From: Niameybacter massiliensis | GTDB lineage: Bacteria; Bacillota; Clostridia; Lachnospirales; Cellulosilyticaceae | Length of the DNA stretch: 64,000 nucleotides | Direction of reading: 5' to 3' | NCBI RefSeq assembly: GCF_001282685.1 | Contig: NZ_LN875034.1 | Span: 605,612 to 669,611 of the forward strand | In this document: positions 8,991 to 18,894 of the stretch, piece after piece | Layout: every line of letters begins with the position of its first letter | Numbering within the stretch: the stretch's first letter is position 1 | The notes under the pieces: generated by a model | Told to the model about the DNA's origin: nothing | Seen by the model: the letters and a program-made list of their open reading frames with translations, nothing else | Databases searched by the model: none | Translations under genes and position numbers: made by a program

Positions 8991-10838
8991 TTATGCAGAT
9001 TGATCGAATTGGCTATTGTAGAGGTCTGCATAGATGCCGCCTTTTGCAAGAAGCTCATCATGAGTACCTTGTTCAAGTACATTACCGGCTTTCATGACTA
9101 GGATAACATCTGCGTCCTTGATGGTTGAAAGGCGATGGGCGATGACGAAGTTTGTCCTGCCTTCCATAAGGCGTGTCATGGCATTTTGAATATAGTGTTC
9201 TGTACGTGTATCAACGCTACTTGTTGCTTCATCTAGAATAAGAATAGAAGGGTTAGCAAGGATGGCACGTGCGATAGTAAGAAGTTGTTTTTGGCCTTGA
9301 GAAATATTAGAGGCTTCTTCATTAAGAATTGTATCATAGCCTTGAGGTAATGTACGGATGAAGTGGTCAGCATGAGCTGCTTTTGCAACTTCTACAACTT
9401 CTTCAAAAGTAGCATTTTCTTTGCCGTAAGCAATATTATCACGGATAGAACCTTTAAAGAGCCAAGTATCTTGAAGTACCATACCAAACAGTTGACGTAA
9501 GTCTTTACGAGTTAAGTCAGTAATATCAACACCATCTACACGAATCTCTCCACCATTAAGTTCGTAGAAACGCATAAGTAGATTGATCATAGTTGTCTTA
9601 CCTGCACCAGTAGGCCCTACAATAGCAATGGTTTGACCAGGCTTTACTGTAATATTAAGGTCTTTCATCAGAAGATGATCAGGTGTATAACCAAAAGATA
9701 CATGATCAAATACAACTTCACCTTTTGGATTTTTTATAGTAACTGGATTTGTTGCTTCAGGTACAGATTCTTCTTCATCAAGAATGGCAAAGACCCTTTC
9801 AGCAGAGGCAATAGTAGATTGAAGAATGTTAGCAATATTAGCAAGTTGATTAATCGGTTGAGTGAACTGTCTAGAGTACTGGATGAAGGCTTGAATATCA
9901 CCAATAAGTAGACGACCGCTAACAGCTAAAACACCACCTACGACAGCTACAACAACATATCCGATGTTATTAACAAGTCCCATAAGAGGCATAACAAGGC
10001 CAGAAACAAATTGTGCTTTCCAACCAGATTCATAAAGAGAATCATTAATAGATGTAAAGTGCTCTATAGATTCTTTTTCATGTCCAAATGCTTTTACAAC
10101 AAGATGTCCAGTGTACATTTCTTCTATATGTCCATTAAGATCACCAAGGGCATTTTGTTGAGCAGAGAAATGTGTTTGTGAACGACCGACAATAGGGCGA
10201 ATAACAAAGATACCTAGAGGAAGTGTTATAAGAATAATCAAGGTTAAAATCCAACTAATGCTAAACATCATAATGGTTACTCCAATAAGGGTTACTACAG
10301 AAGTAATAAGTTGGGTAATACTTTGTTGAAGCGTATTACTAATGTTATCTACGTCATTGGTCACTGTACTTAATAAATCTCCATTTGAATGGGAGTCAAA
10401 ATATTTAAGAGGAAGACGTGATAACTTTTCGTTAACATCAGTACGTAATTTAAATACTGTGTTTTGGGCAACGTCTGCCATTAAATATTGTTGGAGATAG
10501 CTAAAGAATGCACTTAAAATATAGAAACCTGCTAGCCACATGAGAATGGTGAGTAAAGCATTAAAGTCGATACTACCAGTTCCTTTTGCCATGTTAACAA
10601 CACCAGCAGCAATAGTATTGGTTGCTGACCCTAATATTTTAGGACTAGCAACGGCAAAAATTGTGCTTAAAGCTGCAAGGATGAAGACGATAATGAGTTT
10701 TGTACGAGCTGGATTAAGATAGCTTAATAAACGTCTAAAAGACCCTTTGAAGTCTTTGGCACGTGCACCAGCCATGACCATACCATGACCACCCATTGGG
10801 CCGCCAGGTCTATTTGGTTGTTTATGTTTATTTTCCAT
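8991..10838 (-). CDS. ABC exporter, fused membrane/ATPase half, MdlB-like
   Basis: Second half of a heterodimeric multidrug-type ABC exporter, 615 residues. It has an N-terminal hydrophilic Gly/Pro-rich lead (about 30 residues), a six-segment ABC1 membrane domain (about 50-340) and an ATPase domain with Walker A GPTGAGKTT, signature NISQGQKQL, Walker B ILILDEATSSVD and the H-loop AHRLST. The start is the ATG at 10838, overlapping the end of the partner gene by 11 nt with an AGGAGG site upstream. The longer frame to 10892 is rejected for lack of a binding site. The signature region here is the canonical-looking one of the pair. The substrate is unknown; the MarR gene in the operon suggests induction by a drug-like or toxic compound. 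Confidence 0.9.
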   Translation of the reverse strand: MENKHKQPNRPGGPMGGHGMVMAGARAKDFKGSFRRLLSYLNPARTKLIIVFILAALSTIFAVASPKILGSATNTIAAGVVNMAKGTGSIDFNALLTILMWLAGFYILSAFFSYLQQYLMADVAQNTVFKLRTDVNEKLSRLPLKYFDSHSNGDLLSTVTNDVDNISNTLQQSITQLITSVVTLIGVTIMMFSISWILTLIILITLPLGIFVIRPIVGRSQTHFSAQQNALGDLNGHIEEMYTGHLVVKAFGHEKESIEHFTSINDSLYESGWKAQFVSGLVMPLMGLVNNIGYVVVAVVGGVLAVSGRLLIGDIQAFIQYSRQFTQPINQLANIANILQSTIASAERVFAILDEEESVPEATNPVTIKNPKGEVVFDHVSFGYTPDHLLMKDLNITVKPGQTIAIVGPTGAGKTTMINLLMRFYELNGGEIRVDGVDITDLTRKDLRQLFGMVLQDTWLFKGSIRDNIAYGKENATFEEVVEVAKAAHADHFIRTLPQGYDTILNEEASNISQGQKQLLTIARAILANPSILILDEATSSVDTRTEHYIQNAMTRLMEGRTNFVIAHRLSTIKDADVILVMKAGNVLEQGTHDELLAKGGIYADLYNSQFDQSA

Positions 10839-12564
10839 TTTCAATCTCCTCCTTTGAAAGCTGAGATAGAGCAATTTCTTTGTAGACTTCACAAGTATCT
10901 AAAAGTTCACGATGCGTACCTTGACCTACTACTTTTCCATCAAATAATACAAGAATTTCATCTGCATCCATAATCGTGCTAATACGTTGAGCAACAAGAA
11001 TCATAGCAGATTCAGTAACTTCAGATTTAAGTGCTTTACGAAGTGCAGAATCTGTTTTAAAGTCAAGGGCTGAAAAGCTATCATCAAAAATATAGATTTC
11101 AGGCTGACGTACAAGGGCACGAGCAATGCAAAGACGTTGCTTTTGACCACCAGATACATTCGTACCACCTTGAGAGATATAACTATCTAACCCTTTTTCC
11201 ATATTAGAAACAAAGTCACGTGCTTGAGCAATGTCTAGTGCTCTCCAAAGGTCTTCATCTGTAGCATCTTCTTTACCATATTTAAGATTGTCACGAATCG
11301 TACCACTAAAGAGTAAGGCCTTTTGAGGGACCAAGCCAACCTTATTACGAAGTTCCTCTTGGGTCATATCTTTAATATTTACACCATTAACTAAAATTTC
11401 ACCTGAAGTTGTATCATAGAAGCGAGGAATTAAGTTAATCAGTGTAGATTTACCAGAGCCCGTCCCACCAATGATAGCTGTGATTTTACCAGGCGTTGTC
11501 TCAAAGGAAATGTGAGAAAGAGCAGGTTCTTCACTATTAGGATAGTTAAAGGTAACATCTTTATAAGCAATTTGACCATGTAAAGAACTATGAGTTAACT
11601 CATGAACATGATCTTGAATTTCAAAAGGTGTCTCTAAGACTTCATTAATACGTTCAGCAGATGCTGCAGCACGAGGAATCATAACAAACATCATAGTGAC
11701 CATAACTAGTGCCATCATAATTTGCATAACATATTGAATAAAAGCGATTAAGCTACCCACTTCAAAACTACCGGCTTCTATGCGAACTGCACCAAACCAG
11801 ATAATAGCAACAGAAGTAAGATTTAATATAATCATCATACTAGGCATAAGGACAGCCATAATTTTATTAACACGTATGGCAGTTGAAGTTAAGTCTTTAT
11901 TAGCAGCGTCAAAGCGTTTTTGCTCATAGGTAACTTTATTAAAAGCACGAATAACACGAATACCTGTTAAGTTTTCTCGAAGGACTAAATTAAGTTGGTC
12001 TAATTTCACTTGCATAGATTTAAAAAGTGGCATACCAAACTTAGCAACAAGCCCAATAACAACGAGTAAAATAGGAATAGAAAAGGCCAATACAACAGAA
12101 AGTTCAAGGTTAGTAGATAAAGCCATAATAAGTCCACCAATAACCATTAAAGGTGCAGTAACCATCATACGTAAGGACATAAGCACTAATTGTTGAACTT
12201 GAGTAATATCATTGGTTGTTCTTGTAATCAATGAAGAAGTTCCTAATTTGTTAAATTCACCTAAAGAAAAGGATTCTACTTTTATAAAAAGATCACGCCT
12301 TAGATCTTTGCTAAATCCCATAGCAACTTTGGCTGAATTTAAGTTTGCAAAGACCATAAATGCACTTCCTAATAATGCAACTAAGAGCATATAAAAACCA
12401 ACGGATAGGATATAGGAGGTATTACCATTAGGTATACCAATATCTACTATTTTGGCCATTAGTGTAGGAAGTAATAAGTTGGCAATCGTTTGTAAAAAAA
12501 GTAAAAACAGAGTAAGGATTGTAGCACCTAAATAAGGCTTAAGATATTTAGCTAGTCTAAACAT
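10828..12564 (-). CDS. ABC exporter, fused membrane/ATPase half, MdlA-like
   Basis: First half of the heterodimeric exporter, 578 residues: a six-segment membrane domain (about 15-300), then an ATPase with Walker A GGTGSGKST, signature NVSGGQKQR, Walker B IYIFDDSFSALD and a switch region with AQRIST. In the Walker B/catalytic position the residue after Asp is Asp (FDDS) rather than Glu. This is the hallmark of the degenerate site in heterodimeric exporters, so the hydrolytic site is probably supplied by the partner. It overlaps the marR gene upstream by 13 nt and the partner downstream by 11 nt, so all three are coupled. AAGGAGATG lies before the start. Confidence 0.9.
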   Translation of the reverse strand: MFRLAKYLKPYLGATILTLFLLFLQTIANLLLPTLMAKIVDIGIPNGNTSYILSVGFYMLLVALLGSAFMVFANLNSAKVAMGFSKDLRRDLFIKVESFSLGEFNKLGTSSLITRTTNDITQVQQLVLMSLRMMVTAPLMVIGGLIMALSTNLELSVVLAFSIPILLVVIGLVAKFGMPLFKSMQVKLDQLNLVLRENLTGIRVIRAFNKVTYEQKRFDAANKDLTSTAIRVNKIMAVLMPSMMIILNLTSVAIIWFGAVRIEAGSFEVGSLIAFIQYVMQIMMALVMVTMMFVMIPRAAASAERINEVLETPFEIQDHVHELTHSSLHGQIAYKDVTFNYPNSEEPALSHISFETTPGKITAIIGGTGSGKSTLINLIPRFYDTTSGEILVNGVNIKDMTQEELRNKVGLVPQKALLFSGTIRDNLKYGKEDATDEDLWRALDIAQARDFVSNMEKGLDSYISQGGTNVSGGQKQRLCIARALVRQPEIYIFDDSFSALDFKTDSALRKALKSEVTESAMILVAQRISTIMDADEILVLFDGKVVGQGTHRELLDTCEVYKEIALSQLSKEEIENGK

Positions 12565-13004
12565 TTTTTGTCATCTCCTTGAGCATCAGATAGATTATCT
12601 CGAACCTGCATTAAAAGTCTTTTAAGCAGTATTTGTTCCTCTATGCTTAAATCTTTGTTGTAGAGTTGTTCGTTCTGGGCATAAAGTTTATGAAGTGCTT
12701 TACAAGTAGCATGCCCCTTTTTAGTTAAAAAAGTACGGCATATACGTTTATCATTTTCATCCATTTGTTTATAAAGCATGCCAGTACGTTCAAGCCTTTT
12801 AATTGTTACAGTTACAGTAGAAGGCTTAACATGTAATTTAGAGGCCAAAGCAGATTGGTTGAGACCATCTTCTTCATAAAGACACATAAGTAGGGGGGCT
12901 TGTCCAGGGTGGAGGCCATATTCTTCAAATAATTCGTGACTTCTGGTATATTGTAAGCGTATAATTTCCCATAATAAGCTATTGATTGTAAAATGATTTT
13001 TCAT
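12552..13004 (-). CDS. MarR-family transcriptional regulator
   Basis: A winged-helix repressor of 150 residues: LNQSALASKLHVKPSTVTVTI forms the helix-turn-helix around residues 50-70 and RTGMLYKQMDENDKR the wing near 75-90. It is the first gene of the exporter operon and ends 13 nt inside the MdlA-like gene. CGGAGGAAATC upstream of the ATG is a strong binding site. MarR regulators of this arrangement normally autorepress and sense the compound pumped by the neighbouring transporter; this is inferred here from context. A 12-bp perfect palindrome just upstream (13023-13034) is the likely operator. Confidence 0.9.
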   Translation of the reverse strand: MKNHFTINSLLWEIIRLQYTRSHELFEEYGLHPGQAPLLMCLYEEDGLNQSALASKLHVKPSTVTVTIKRLERTGMLYKQMDENDKRICRTFLTKKGHATCKALHKLYAQNEQLYNKDLSIEEQILLKRLLMQVRDNLSDAQGDDKKCLD

Positions 13005-13022
13005 GATTTCCTCCGATATTAG

Positions 13023-13034
13023 TTAGTTAACTAA
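13023..13034. promoter_or_regulatory. Palindromic candidate operator for the MarR regulator
   Basis: TTAGTTAACTAA is a perfect 12-bp palindrome about 19 nt upstream of the marR start codon. Short AT-rich palindromes of this type are typical MarR-family sites. Binding is inferred. Confidence 0.5.
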
Positions 13035-13264
13035 TTATATAGCGATGAAATATGATAATTTGGTATCAAAATTATGAATAAAAAATGAACTTTATAGTCA
13101 AGAATAAATAAGAACATAACCTTACCCTACCTATAATTGGATGGGTTGGATAGTTGTAATAGTGTATAATATTTGATATACTTAGTGATAGCGTTTACTC
13201 TGATGAAACTTAGTATGTGATAAAATTGATACATATATAACATAGAAAGAAGAAGGTGAAGATT

Positions 13265-15844
13265 TTGAAGAACTTTGTAGAGAAAATTTTTGGAACTCAC
13301 TCTCAACGTGAGCTGAAAAGAATAGAACCAATCGTTGCAAAAATTGAAAGTTATGATGAAGCTATGCAAAAGCTTTCAGACGATGAGCTTAAAGCAAAAA
13401 CAGCGGAGTTTAAAGAACGTTTAGCAAACGGAGAAACTTTAGATGATATTTTACCAGAAGCTTACGCAGTATGTCGTGAAGCTGGTTGGCGTGTAATGAA
13501 AATGAAACACTTTAAAGTACAGCTTATTGGGGGGGTTATCCTCCATAACGGGCGTATTGCAGAGATGAGAACTGGTGAAGGTAAAACATTAGTAGCTACA
13601 TTACCAGCTTATTTAAATGCCCTTTCAGGAAAAGGTGTACATGTTGTAACAGTTAATGATTACCTTGCTAAACGTGATGCTGAGGAAATGGGACAACTTC
13701 ATAACTTCTTAGGCCTTAGTGTAGGATGTATCTTAAGTGGTATGGAAAACGATGAAAGACGTGCGGCATACAATTGTGATATTACTTACGGTACAAACAA
13801 TGAATTTGGTTTCGACTACTTACGTGACAACATGGTTCTTTATGCAGAGCAAATGGTTCAAAGACCACTTAACTATGCAATCATTGATGAGGTTGACTCT
13901 GTTCTTATTGATGAGGCAAGAACACCACTTATTATCTCTGGTAGTGGTTCAAAATCTACACACCTTTACAAAGCAGCTGATATCTTTGTAAGACGCCTTA
14001 AAAAAGGTAGACTTTTAGGTGAAGAAAGTGCTATGGCTTCTCTTATGAGAGAAGAAATAGAAGAAGAAGGGGACTTCATTGTTAATGAAAAAGAAAGAAA
14101 TGTTACCCTTACAGCTGATGGTGTAAAAAAAGCAGAACAATACTTTGGTATTGAAAACTTAGCTGACCCAGATAACATGGAAGTGCAACATCATATTAAT
14201 ATAGCGCTTAAAGCACATAACTTAATGCACCTTGAAAAAGACTACATTGTAGATGAAAAAGGTGAAATTGTTATTGTTGATGAATTTACAGGTCGTCTTA
14301 TGGATGGACGTCGTTACTCAGATGGTCTTCACCAAGCGATTGAAGCTAAAGAAGGCGTAGAAGTACAAAAAGAAAGTCAAACACTTGCAACAATTACTTT
14401 CCAAAATTACTTCAACAAATACAATAAAAAATCTGGTATGACAGGTACAGCTTTAACAGAAGAAGGCGAGTTTAGAGATATTTATGGAATGGACGTTATT
14501 GTTATTCCTACAAATAGACCAATTCAACGTATTGACCATGCAGATATGGTATTTAAAACAGAAGAAGCTAAATTCAAAGCTGTAATTGAAGATATTAGAA
14601 AATCTTATGAAAAACAACAACCAGTTCTTGTTGGTACAGTAACAATTGATACATCAGAACTTCTTAGCAAACTTCTTAAAAAAGAAGGTATTCGTCACCA
14701 AGTACTTAATGCGAAATATCATGCAAAAGAAGCTGAAATTGTTTCATTAGCTGGTAAAAAGGGTGCTATAACAATCGCAACAAACATGGCTGGTCGTGGT
14801 ACAGATATTAAACTTGAAGATGGTGTACAAGAACTTGGTGGTCTTAAAATCATCGGTACAGAACGCCATGAGTCAAGACGTATTGATAACCAGTTACGTG
14901 GACGTTCAGGACGTCAAGGTGACCCAGGTGAATCACGTTTCTACTTAGCTCTTGAAGATGATTTAATGCGTCTATTCATTCCAGAAACAACAATGAAAAT
15001 GTTTGATGCACTTGGTCTTCCAGATGATGAACCAATCGAACACAAAATTCTTTCAAAAGCGATTGAAAGAGCACAAACAAAAGTAGAAAGTAATAACTAC
15101 GGTATTCGTAAACATCTTCTTGAATACGATAAGATTATGAATGAACAAAGAGAAGTTATCTACGGTGAACGTTTCAAAGTTCTTAAAAACGAAAATCTTA
15201 AAGATAATGTATTAAGCATGGCTAAAAATGTGATTACAAAAGCTGTTATGAGTGCAACAAATGGTATTGAGTATCCAGAAGACTGGAACTTAGCATCTAT
15301 GATGGATCACCTTTCAACAATCATTCCATTTGAAGAAGTTGAATTTACAAAAGAAGAGCAACAAAATCTTACACCAGATAGCTTAATTGACCTTCTTTAT
15401 AGCAAAGCAGAAGCTTTATATGAAGTAAAAGACAAAGAAATTGGTGAGCAACTTCGTGAAATTGAACGTGTTATCATGCTTAAAGTAATTGACCAAAAAT
15501 GGATGGATCATTTAGATAACATGGATCAAATGCGTCAAGGTATCAACCTTCAAGCATATGGTCAACGTGACCCATTAGTAGAATACCGTTTCTTAAGCTT
15601 TGATATCTTCGAAGAAATGACAGAAATCATTCAAGAAGAAACAGTTAAAGCACTCTTCCACGTAAGACTTCAACCACATCAAGAAATCAAACGTGAAGCA
15701 GTTATTAAAGTAACTGGCACAAACCATAAAGATGAAAGCTTAGGTGCTCAACCTGTAGTGAAAAAGGAAAAAGTAGGTCGTAATGACTTATGTCCATGTG
15801 GTAGCGGTAAAAAATACAAACAATGTTGTGGACAAAACGAATAA
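13265..15844 (+). CDS. secA: Preprotein translocase ATPase SecA
   Basis: Motor ATPase that drives secretory proteins through SecYEG. It is 859 residues, with [12 protein letters not shown] (Walker A) near residue 100, the DEAD-type [15 protein letters not shown] near 205, GMTGTA in the middle, [13 protein letters not shown] in the second helicase domain and a C-terminal zinc-binding tail [14 protein letters not shown] that contacts SecB or ribosomes. The TTG at 13265 is preferred (AAGGTG 6 nt upstream, and the family N-terminus is xxFxxKIFGTHSxRE). An in-frame GTG at 13256 lies too close to the binding site. It is transcribed alone, divergent from the exporter operon, and ends at a strong terminator. 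Confidence 0.97.
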   Translation: MKNFVEKIFGTHSQRELKRIEPIVAKIESYDEAMQKLSDDELKAKTAEFKERLANGETLDDILPEAYAVCREAGWRVMKMKHFKVQLIGGVILHNGRIAEMRTGEGKTLVATLPAYLNALSGKGVHVVTVNDYLAKRDAEEMGQLHNFLGLSVGCILSGMENDERRAAYNCDITYGTNNEFGFDYLRDNMVLYAEQMVQRPLNYAIIDEVDSVLIDEARTPLIISGSGSKSTHLYKAADIFVRRLKKGRLLGEESAMASLMREEIEEEGDFIVNEKERNVTLTADGVKKAEQYFGIENLADPDNMEVQHHINIALKAHNLMHLEKDYIVDEKGEIVIVDEFTGRLMDGRRYSDGLHQAIEAKEGVEVQKESQTLATITFQNYFNKYNKKSGMTGTALTEEGEFRDIYGMDVIVIPTNRPIQRIDHADMVFKTEEAKFKAVIEDIRKSYEKQQPVLVGTVTIDTSELLSKLLKKEGIRHQVLNAKYHAKEAEIVSLAGKKGAITIATNMAGRGTDIKLEDGVQELGGLKIIGTERHESRRIDNQLRGRSGRQGDPGESRFYLALEDDLMRLFIPETTMKMFDALGLPDDEPIEHKILSKAIERAQTKVESNNYGIRKHLLEYDKIMNEQREVIYGERFKVLKNENLKDNVLSMAKNVITKAVMSATNGIEYPEDWNLASMMDHLSTIIPFEEVEFTKEEQQNLTPDSLIDLLYSKAEALYEVKDKEIGEQLREIERVIMLKVIDQKWMDHLDNMDQMRQGINLQAYGQRDPLVEYRFLSFDIFEEMTEIIQEETVKALFHVRLQPHQEIKREAVIKVTGTNHKDESLGAQPVVKKEKVGRNDLCPCGSGKKYKQCCGQNE

Positions 15845-15852
15845 ATAAATTT

Positions 15853-15899
15853 AAGGCTCTAGATACAAGCGTAATAGCTTGTATCTAGAGCCTTTTTAT
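15853..15899 (+). terminator. Intrinsic terminator of secA
   Basis: An 18-bp perfect stem (15853-15870 with 15877-15894) has a 6-nt loop followed by TTTTTATTT. Confidence 0.92.
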
Positions 15900-15996
15900 T
15901 TGATAATAGAGCTTAAACTTAGATATAGTTTGAAGAAATAATTGTAATTAATAATGAAAATAAAAATAAAATATTGATTAATATAAAATATTATAT

Positions 15997-16005
15997 TGCT
16001 ATAAT
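15997..16005 (+). promoter_or_regulatory. Extended -10 promoter candidate
   Basis: TGCTATAAT lies about 70 nt upstream of the phosphatase-fold gene at 16075. No good -35 box is seen, as is common for extended -10 promoters. Confidence 0.4.
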
Positions 16006-16074
16006 TGTAGGTTTTTAGTAATCTTGTTTATAAAGACATCTAGAATAACTAGAGCATTGAGAGGAGAATTACAC

Positions 16075-16830
16075 ATGAAGTTTTTAACTTTTAATATTCG
16101 ATGTGATTATAATCAAGATGGAAATAATAATTTCTGTTATAGAAAGCCTTTAGTATTAGAGAAATTAAAAAAAGAATTACCAGATATAATTTGTTTTCAA
16201 GAAGTACTTCCTCATGTAGCAAGTTGGTTAAAAGAAAATCTAGAGGAGTACTTTATCTTAGGATGTGGAAGAGATGAAAATCTAGAAGATGAACAAACAG
16301 CAATAGCATTTAAAAAGCAAAAATATCAGCTCATACATATGAATACTTTTTGGCTATCACCAACCCCACAGGTACCGGGTTCACGTTATGAGCAACAAAG
16401 CATTTGTCCAAGGACTTGTACAGAAGTTATACTACAAGATTTAGAGTCAAAAGAAATTTATCGTATTATTAATACTCATTTAGATCATGAAGGAAGTGAA
16501 GCTAGAAGGTTAGGTATGGCACAGATTTTAACTTATATAAAAGAAGTTGAAACATTTAAAGATGCATCTATCTGTCTAGCAGGAGATTTTAATGCAACAC
16601 CAGATACTCCAGAAGTTAAAATAATTAGTGAAGCTGGATTAATAGATCAAACAGAGGGAGTAGAGGGAACATACCATGAGTATGAAACACTACCAATAAA
16701 TAATAAAATAGATTACATTTTTACATCGCCAGATTTAGTATGTAATGATGTGACACCATGGAAAGATGAAAAAGAGGGTGTATATCTATCAGATCATTAT
16801 CCTGTATGTGCTGAGATTATTAAAAAATAA
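16075..16830 (+). CDS. Endonuclease/exonuclease/phosphatase-fold hydrolase (copy 1)
   Basis: A metal-dependent phosphoesterase of 251 residues. The fold's signature residues appear in order: FNIRCD near the start, CFQE near residue 41, NTHLDHEGSEAR near 138, GDFNA near 174 and SDHYPV near 241. No signal peptide, so it acts in the cytoplasm. The substrate (DNA, phospholipid head group, inositol or sugar phosphate) cannot be told; members next to sugar loci are often sugar-phosphate or glycolipid phosphatases. It is a close paralogue (roughly two thirds identical by eye) of the gene at 23032. The start at 16075 has GAGAGGAGA upstream; the longer frame from 16024 lacks a site. It stands alone with its own promoter and terminator, immediately before the two-component system. 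Confidence 0.85.
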   Translation: MKFLTFNIRCDYNQDGNNNFCYRKPLVLEKLKKELPDIICFQEVLPHVASWLKENLEEYFILGCGRDENLEDEQTAIAFKKQKYQLIHMNTFWLSPTPQVPGSRYEQQSICPRTCTEVILQDLESKEIYRIINTHLDHEGSEARRLGMAQILTYIKEVETFKDASICLAGDFNATPDTPEVKIISEAGLIDQTEGVEGTYHEYETLPINNKIDYIFTSPDLVCNDVTPWKDEKEGVYLSDHYPVCAEIIKK

Positions 16831-16870
16831 AAGAGAAGTATAGAGCCAATAAATAAGTATAGCCATAAAG

Positions 16871-16917
16871 AGCTTAATCTTGATTACTAAAATGTAACTA
16901 AGATTAAGCTTTTTTAT
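16871..16917 (+). terminator. Intrinsic terminator of phosphatase-fold gene copy 1
   Basis: AGCTTAATCTT (16871-16881) pairs with AAGATTAAGCT (16900-16910), extended inside by GATTAC/GTAAC, then TTTTTTATTT. Confidence 0.82.
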
Positions 16918-16991
16918 TTGTTGTATTTTAATAAATTTTTTATATAAGTAAATAAAATTAAACATAAAATATACAAATTGTGAAAAGAATG

Positions 16992-17000
16992 TGATATAAT
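16992..17000 (+). promoter_or_regulatory. Extended -10 promoter candidate for the two-component operon
   Basis: TGATATAAT about 107 nt before the kinase start, downstream of the previous terminator. A matching -35 box is not evident. Confidence 0.4.
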
Positions 17001-17106
17001 TTGACATGCATTAGTGTAATTTTAAAAGATATTATATAAATACTATTATTTAATTTTATTGCTTGCTTAGTGAGCTTATATATTAGGAATGAGAAAAGAG
17101 GATCAA

Positions 17107-18882
17107 ATGACAAAAATATTAAAGAAAATTGGGGTATATATTTTTCATTCCAATACAATATTTATTCAACTTCTTGTATTTACTTTAGTTGTAAGTGTAG
17201 TACCTATTATTCTTATTAGTCTACTCTTATTTAATAAAATGTCAGATCTAGTTGTAACGACTTTAGATAAATCATCCTCGCAGCTAGTACTTCAATATAT
17301 GAATGATATTAATGGGAGCTTTTTTAGATATCAGGATAAGCTTCAACAGATAGCGAATAACACGATTATTATGGATGAATTATTAGGTAAAGGGGATGAC
17401 TCTAATCCCTATATAAAAGGTGATAAAGTAAGTAAAGAGGTGAACAAGAGTTTACGATTAGAAGGCTATAGTGAATATAGGAACTGTATGATTTATTCAA
17501 CCATATATGACTCAAAAATATATGGAAATAATGTATCCATGTTAGAAGAGGCAGTGAAAGAAGTATGGTATATAGATCATCCAGAGTATAAAGGAAATAT
17601 TTTCTCATATTTAACAGCTAATAGAAAAAACAAAGTGCTTTCATTAGTACAGCAAATCAATTATATAGATACAAATTCGTTTAAAAATAGTGATTTAGGA
17701 TTCGTAAAGCTGGATTTATATGCTGATAAGTTATTTGAACCTCCTAAAGATAAAGAAAATGGAACTTATTCTTATGACATTATTGTATTAGATGAAAGTA
17801 GTAATTTAATTTATGAATCCGAAGAACAATTGATTAGAGAGTTGGATGAAATCCCTTTTCACCAACTTACAAGTAATCAAATGACAGCGCATAATAATAT
17901 GCTTATTTATAAAGATACGGTAAAGCGTTATGGATTAGATATCATATTTTTGTTTGATAGCCATGTGTTGGTAGATAAGCAAGAGGAGTTAGGACGTTCA
18001 ATTATTCCAATTATTTTAATTGTTATAGGTGTTATTATAATAACAGCTTATTTGTTTACGAGAAGCTTTGCTTTTAGAGTAGAAAAATTAGTCCGTAAGA
18101 TTAAGGCAGTAGAAGAAGGTGACCTTACAGTAACCGAAGAAATAGGTGGAAATGATGAAATTGCATTATTAGATAAGCAGTTCAACTCTATGGTTAAAAG
18201 ACTAGACAAGCTAATTCAAAAAAATTATATACAACAACTAGAGAAGAAGGAGGCTGAACTTAGAAATTTACAATTGCAGATTAATCCACATTTCTTATAT
18301 AACACTTTAGAAACAATCAGTGCAATGGCTGCTATAAAAGGGCTATTTAATATCTGTGATTTATGTGAGAAATTAGGAGAAATCTTTAGATACAGTTTAG
18401 GGAAAAACTATGGTGAGTACGTGACTATAGAACAAGAATTAAAACATACTAAAAACTACATATTTATCCAAGAAGCAAGATTTGGCAATAAATTTGAGGT
18501 GGATTATAATGTACAATCAGAATTAATGCATGCTCAAATATTACGATTTATTTTACAACCTATTGTAGAGAATGCAATTATCCATGGACTTAGTAATCAT
18601 ACAAGGAAAGGTAAGTTAAGTATTTCTATCTATCAACAAGATGGTGATATTCTCATTGAAATAGAAGATGATGGAGTAGGAATGTCTAAAGAGCGTTTAC
18701 AAGGACTTACTGAATATATTAATGATCAAGATAAAAATATTAAGAGAACAACAAGAAGCATAGGTGTTAAAAATGTAAATCAAAGAATTAAATTATCCTG
18801 TGGAAATGACTATGGCATTATGATAAGAAGTGAATTAAACGAAGGTAGTTGTTTTACAATACGTTTGCCGTTTGTGCAATAA
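17107..18882 (+). CDS. Sensor histidine kinase, YesM family
   Basis: Membrane sensor kinase of 591 residues: a first membrane segment near residues 18-42, a large extracytoplasmic sensing domain, a second segment near 297-316 (PIILIVIGVIIITAYLF), HAMP, then the His_kinase domain with phospho-acceptor H395 in QINPHFLYNTLE, the N-box IVENAIIHG and the G-box DDGVGM. YesM kinases pair with YesN regulators and usually control LplABC-type sugar importers, as found 5 kb downstream. The ATG at 17107 (AGAGGAT 5 nt upstream) is preferred over the ATG at 17089, whose binding site is too close. It is followed after 12 nt by its response regulator. Confidence 0.92.
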   Translation: MTKILKKIGVYIFHSNTIFIQLLVFTLVVSVVPIILISLLLFNKMSDLVVTTLDKSSSQLVLQYMNDINGSFFRYQDKLQQIANNTIIMDELLGKGDDSNPYIKGDKVSKEVNKSLRLEGYSEYRNCMIYSTIYDSKIYGNNVSMLEEAVKEVWYIDHPEYKGNIFSYLTANRKNKVLSLVQQINYIDTNSFKNSDLGFVKLDLYADKLFEPPKDKENGTYSYDIIVLDESSNLIYESEEQLIRELDEIPFHQLTSNQMTAHNNMLIYKDTVKRYGLDIIFLFDSHVLVDKQEELGRSIIPIILIVIGVIIITAYLFTRSFAFRVEKLVRKIKAVEEGDLTVTEEIGGNDEIALLDKQFNSMVKRLDKLIQKNYIQQLEKKEAELRNLQLQINPHFLYNTLETISAMAAIKGLFNICDLCEKLGEIFRYSLGKNYGEYVTIEQELKHTKNYIFIQEARFGNKFEVDYNVQSELMHAQILRFILQPIVENAIIHGLSNHTRKGKLSISIYQQDGDILIEIEDDGVGMSKERLQGLTEYINDQDKNIKRTTRSIGVKNVNQRIKLSCGNDYGIMIRSELNEGSCFTIRLPFVQ

Positions 18883-18894
18883 GAGGAGGATAAA

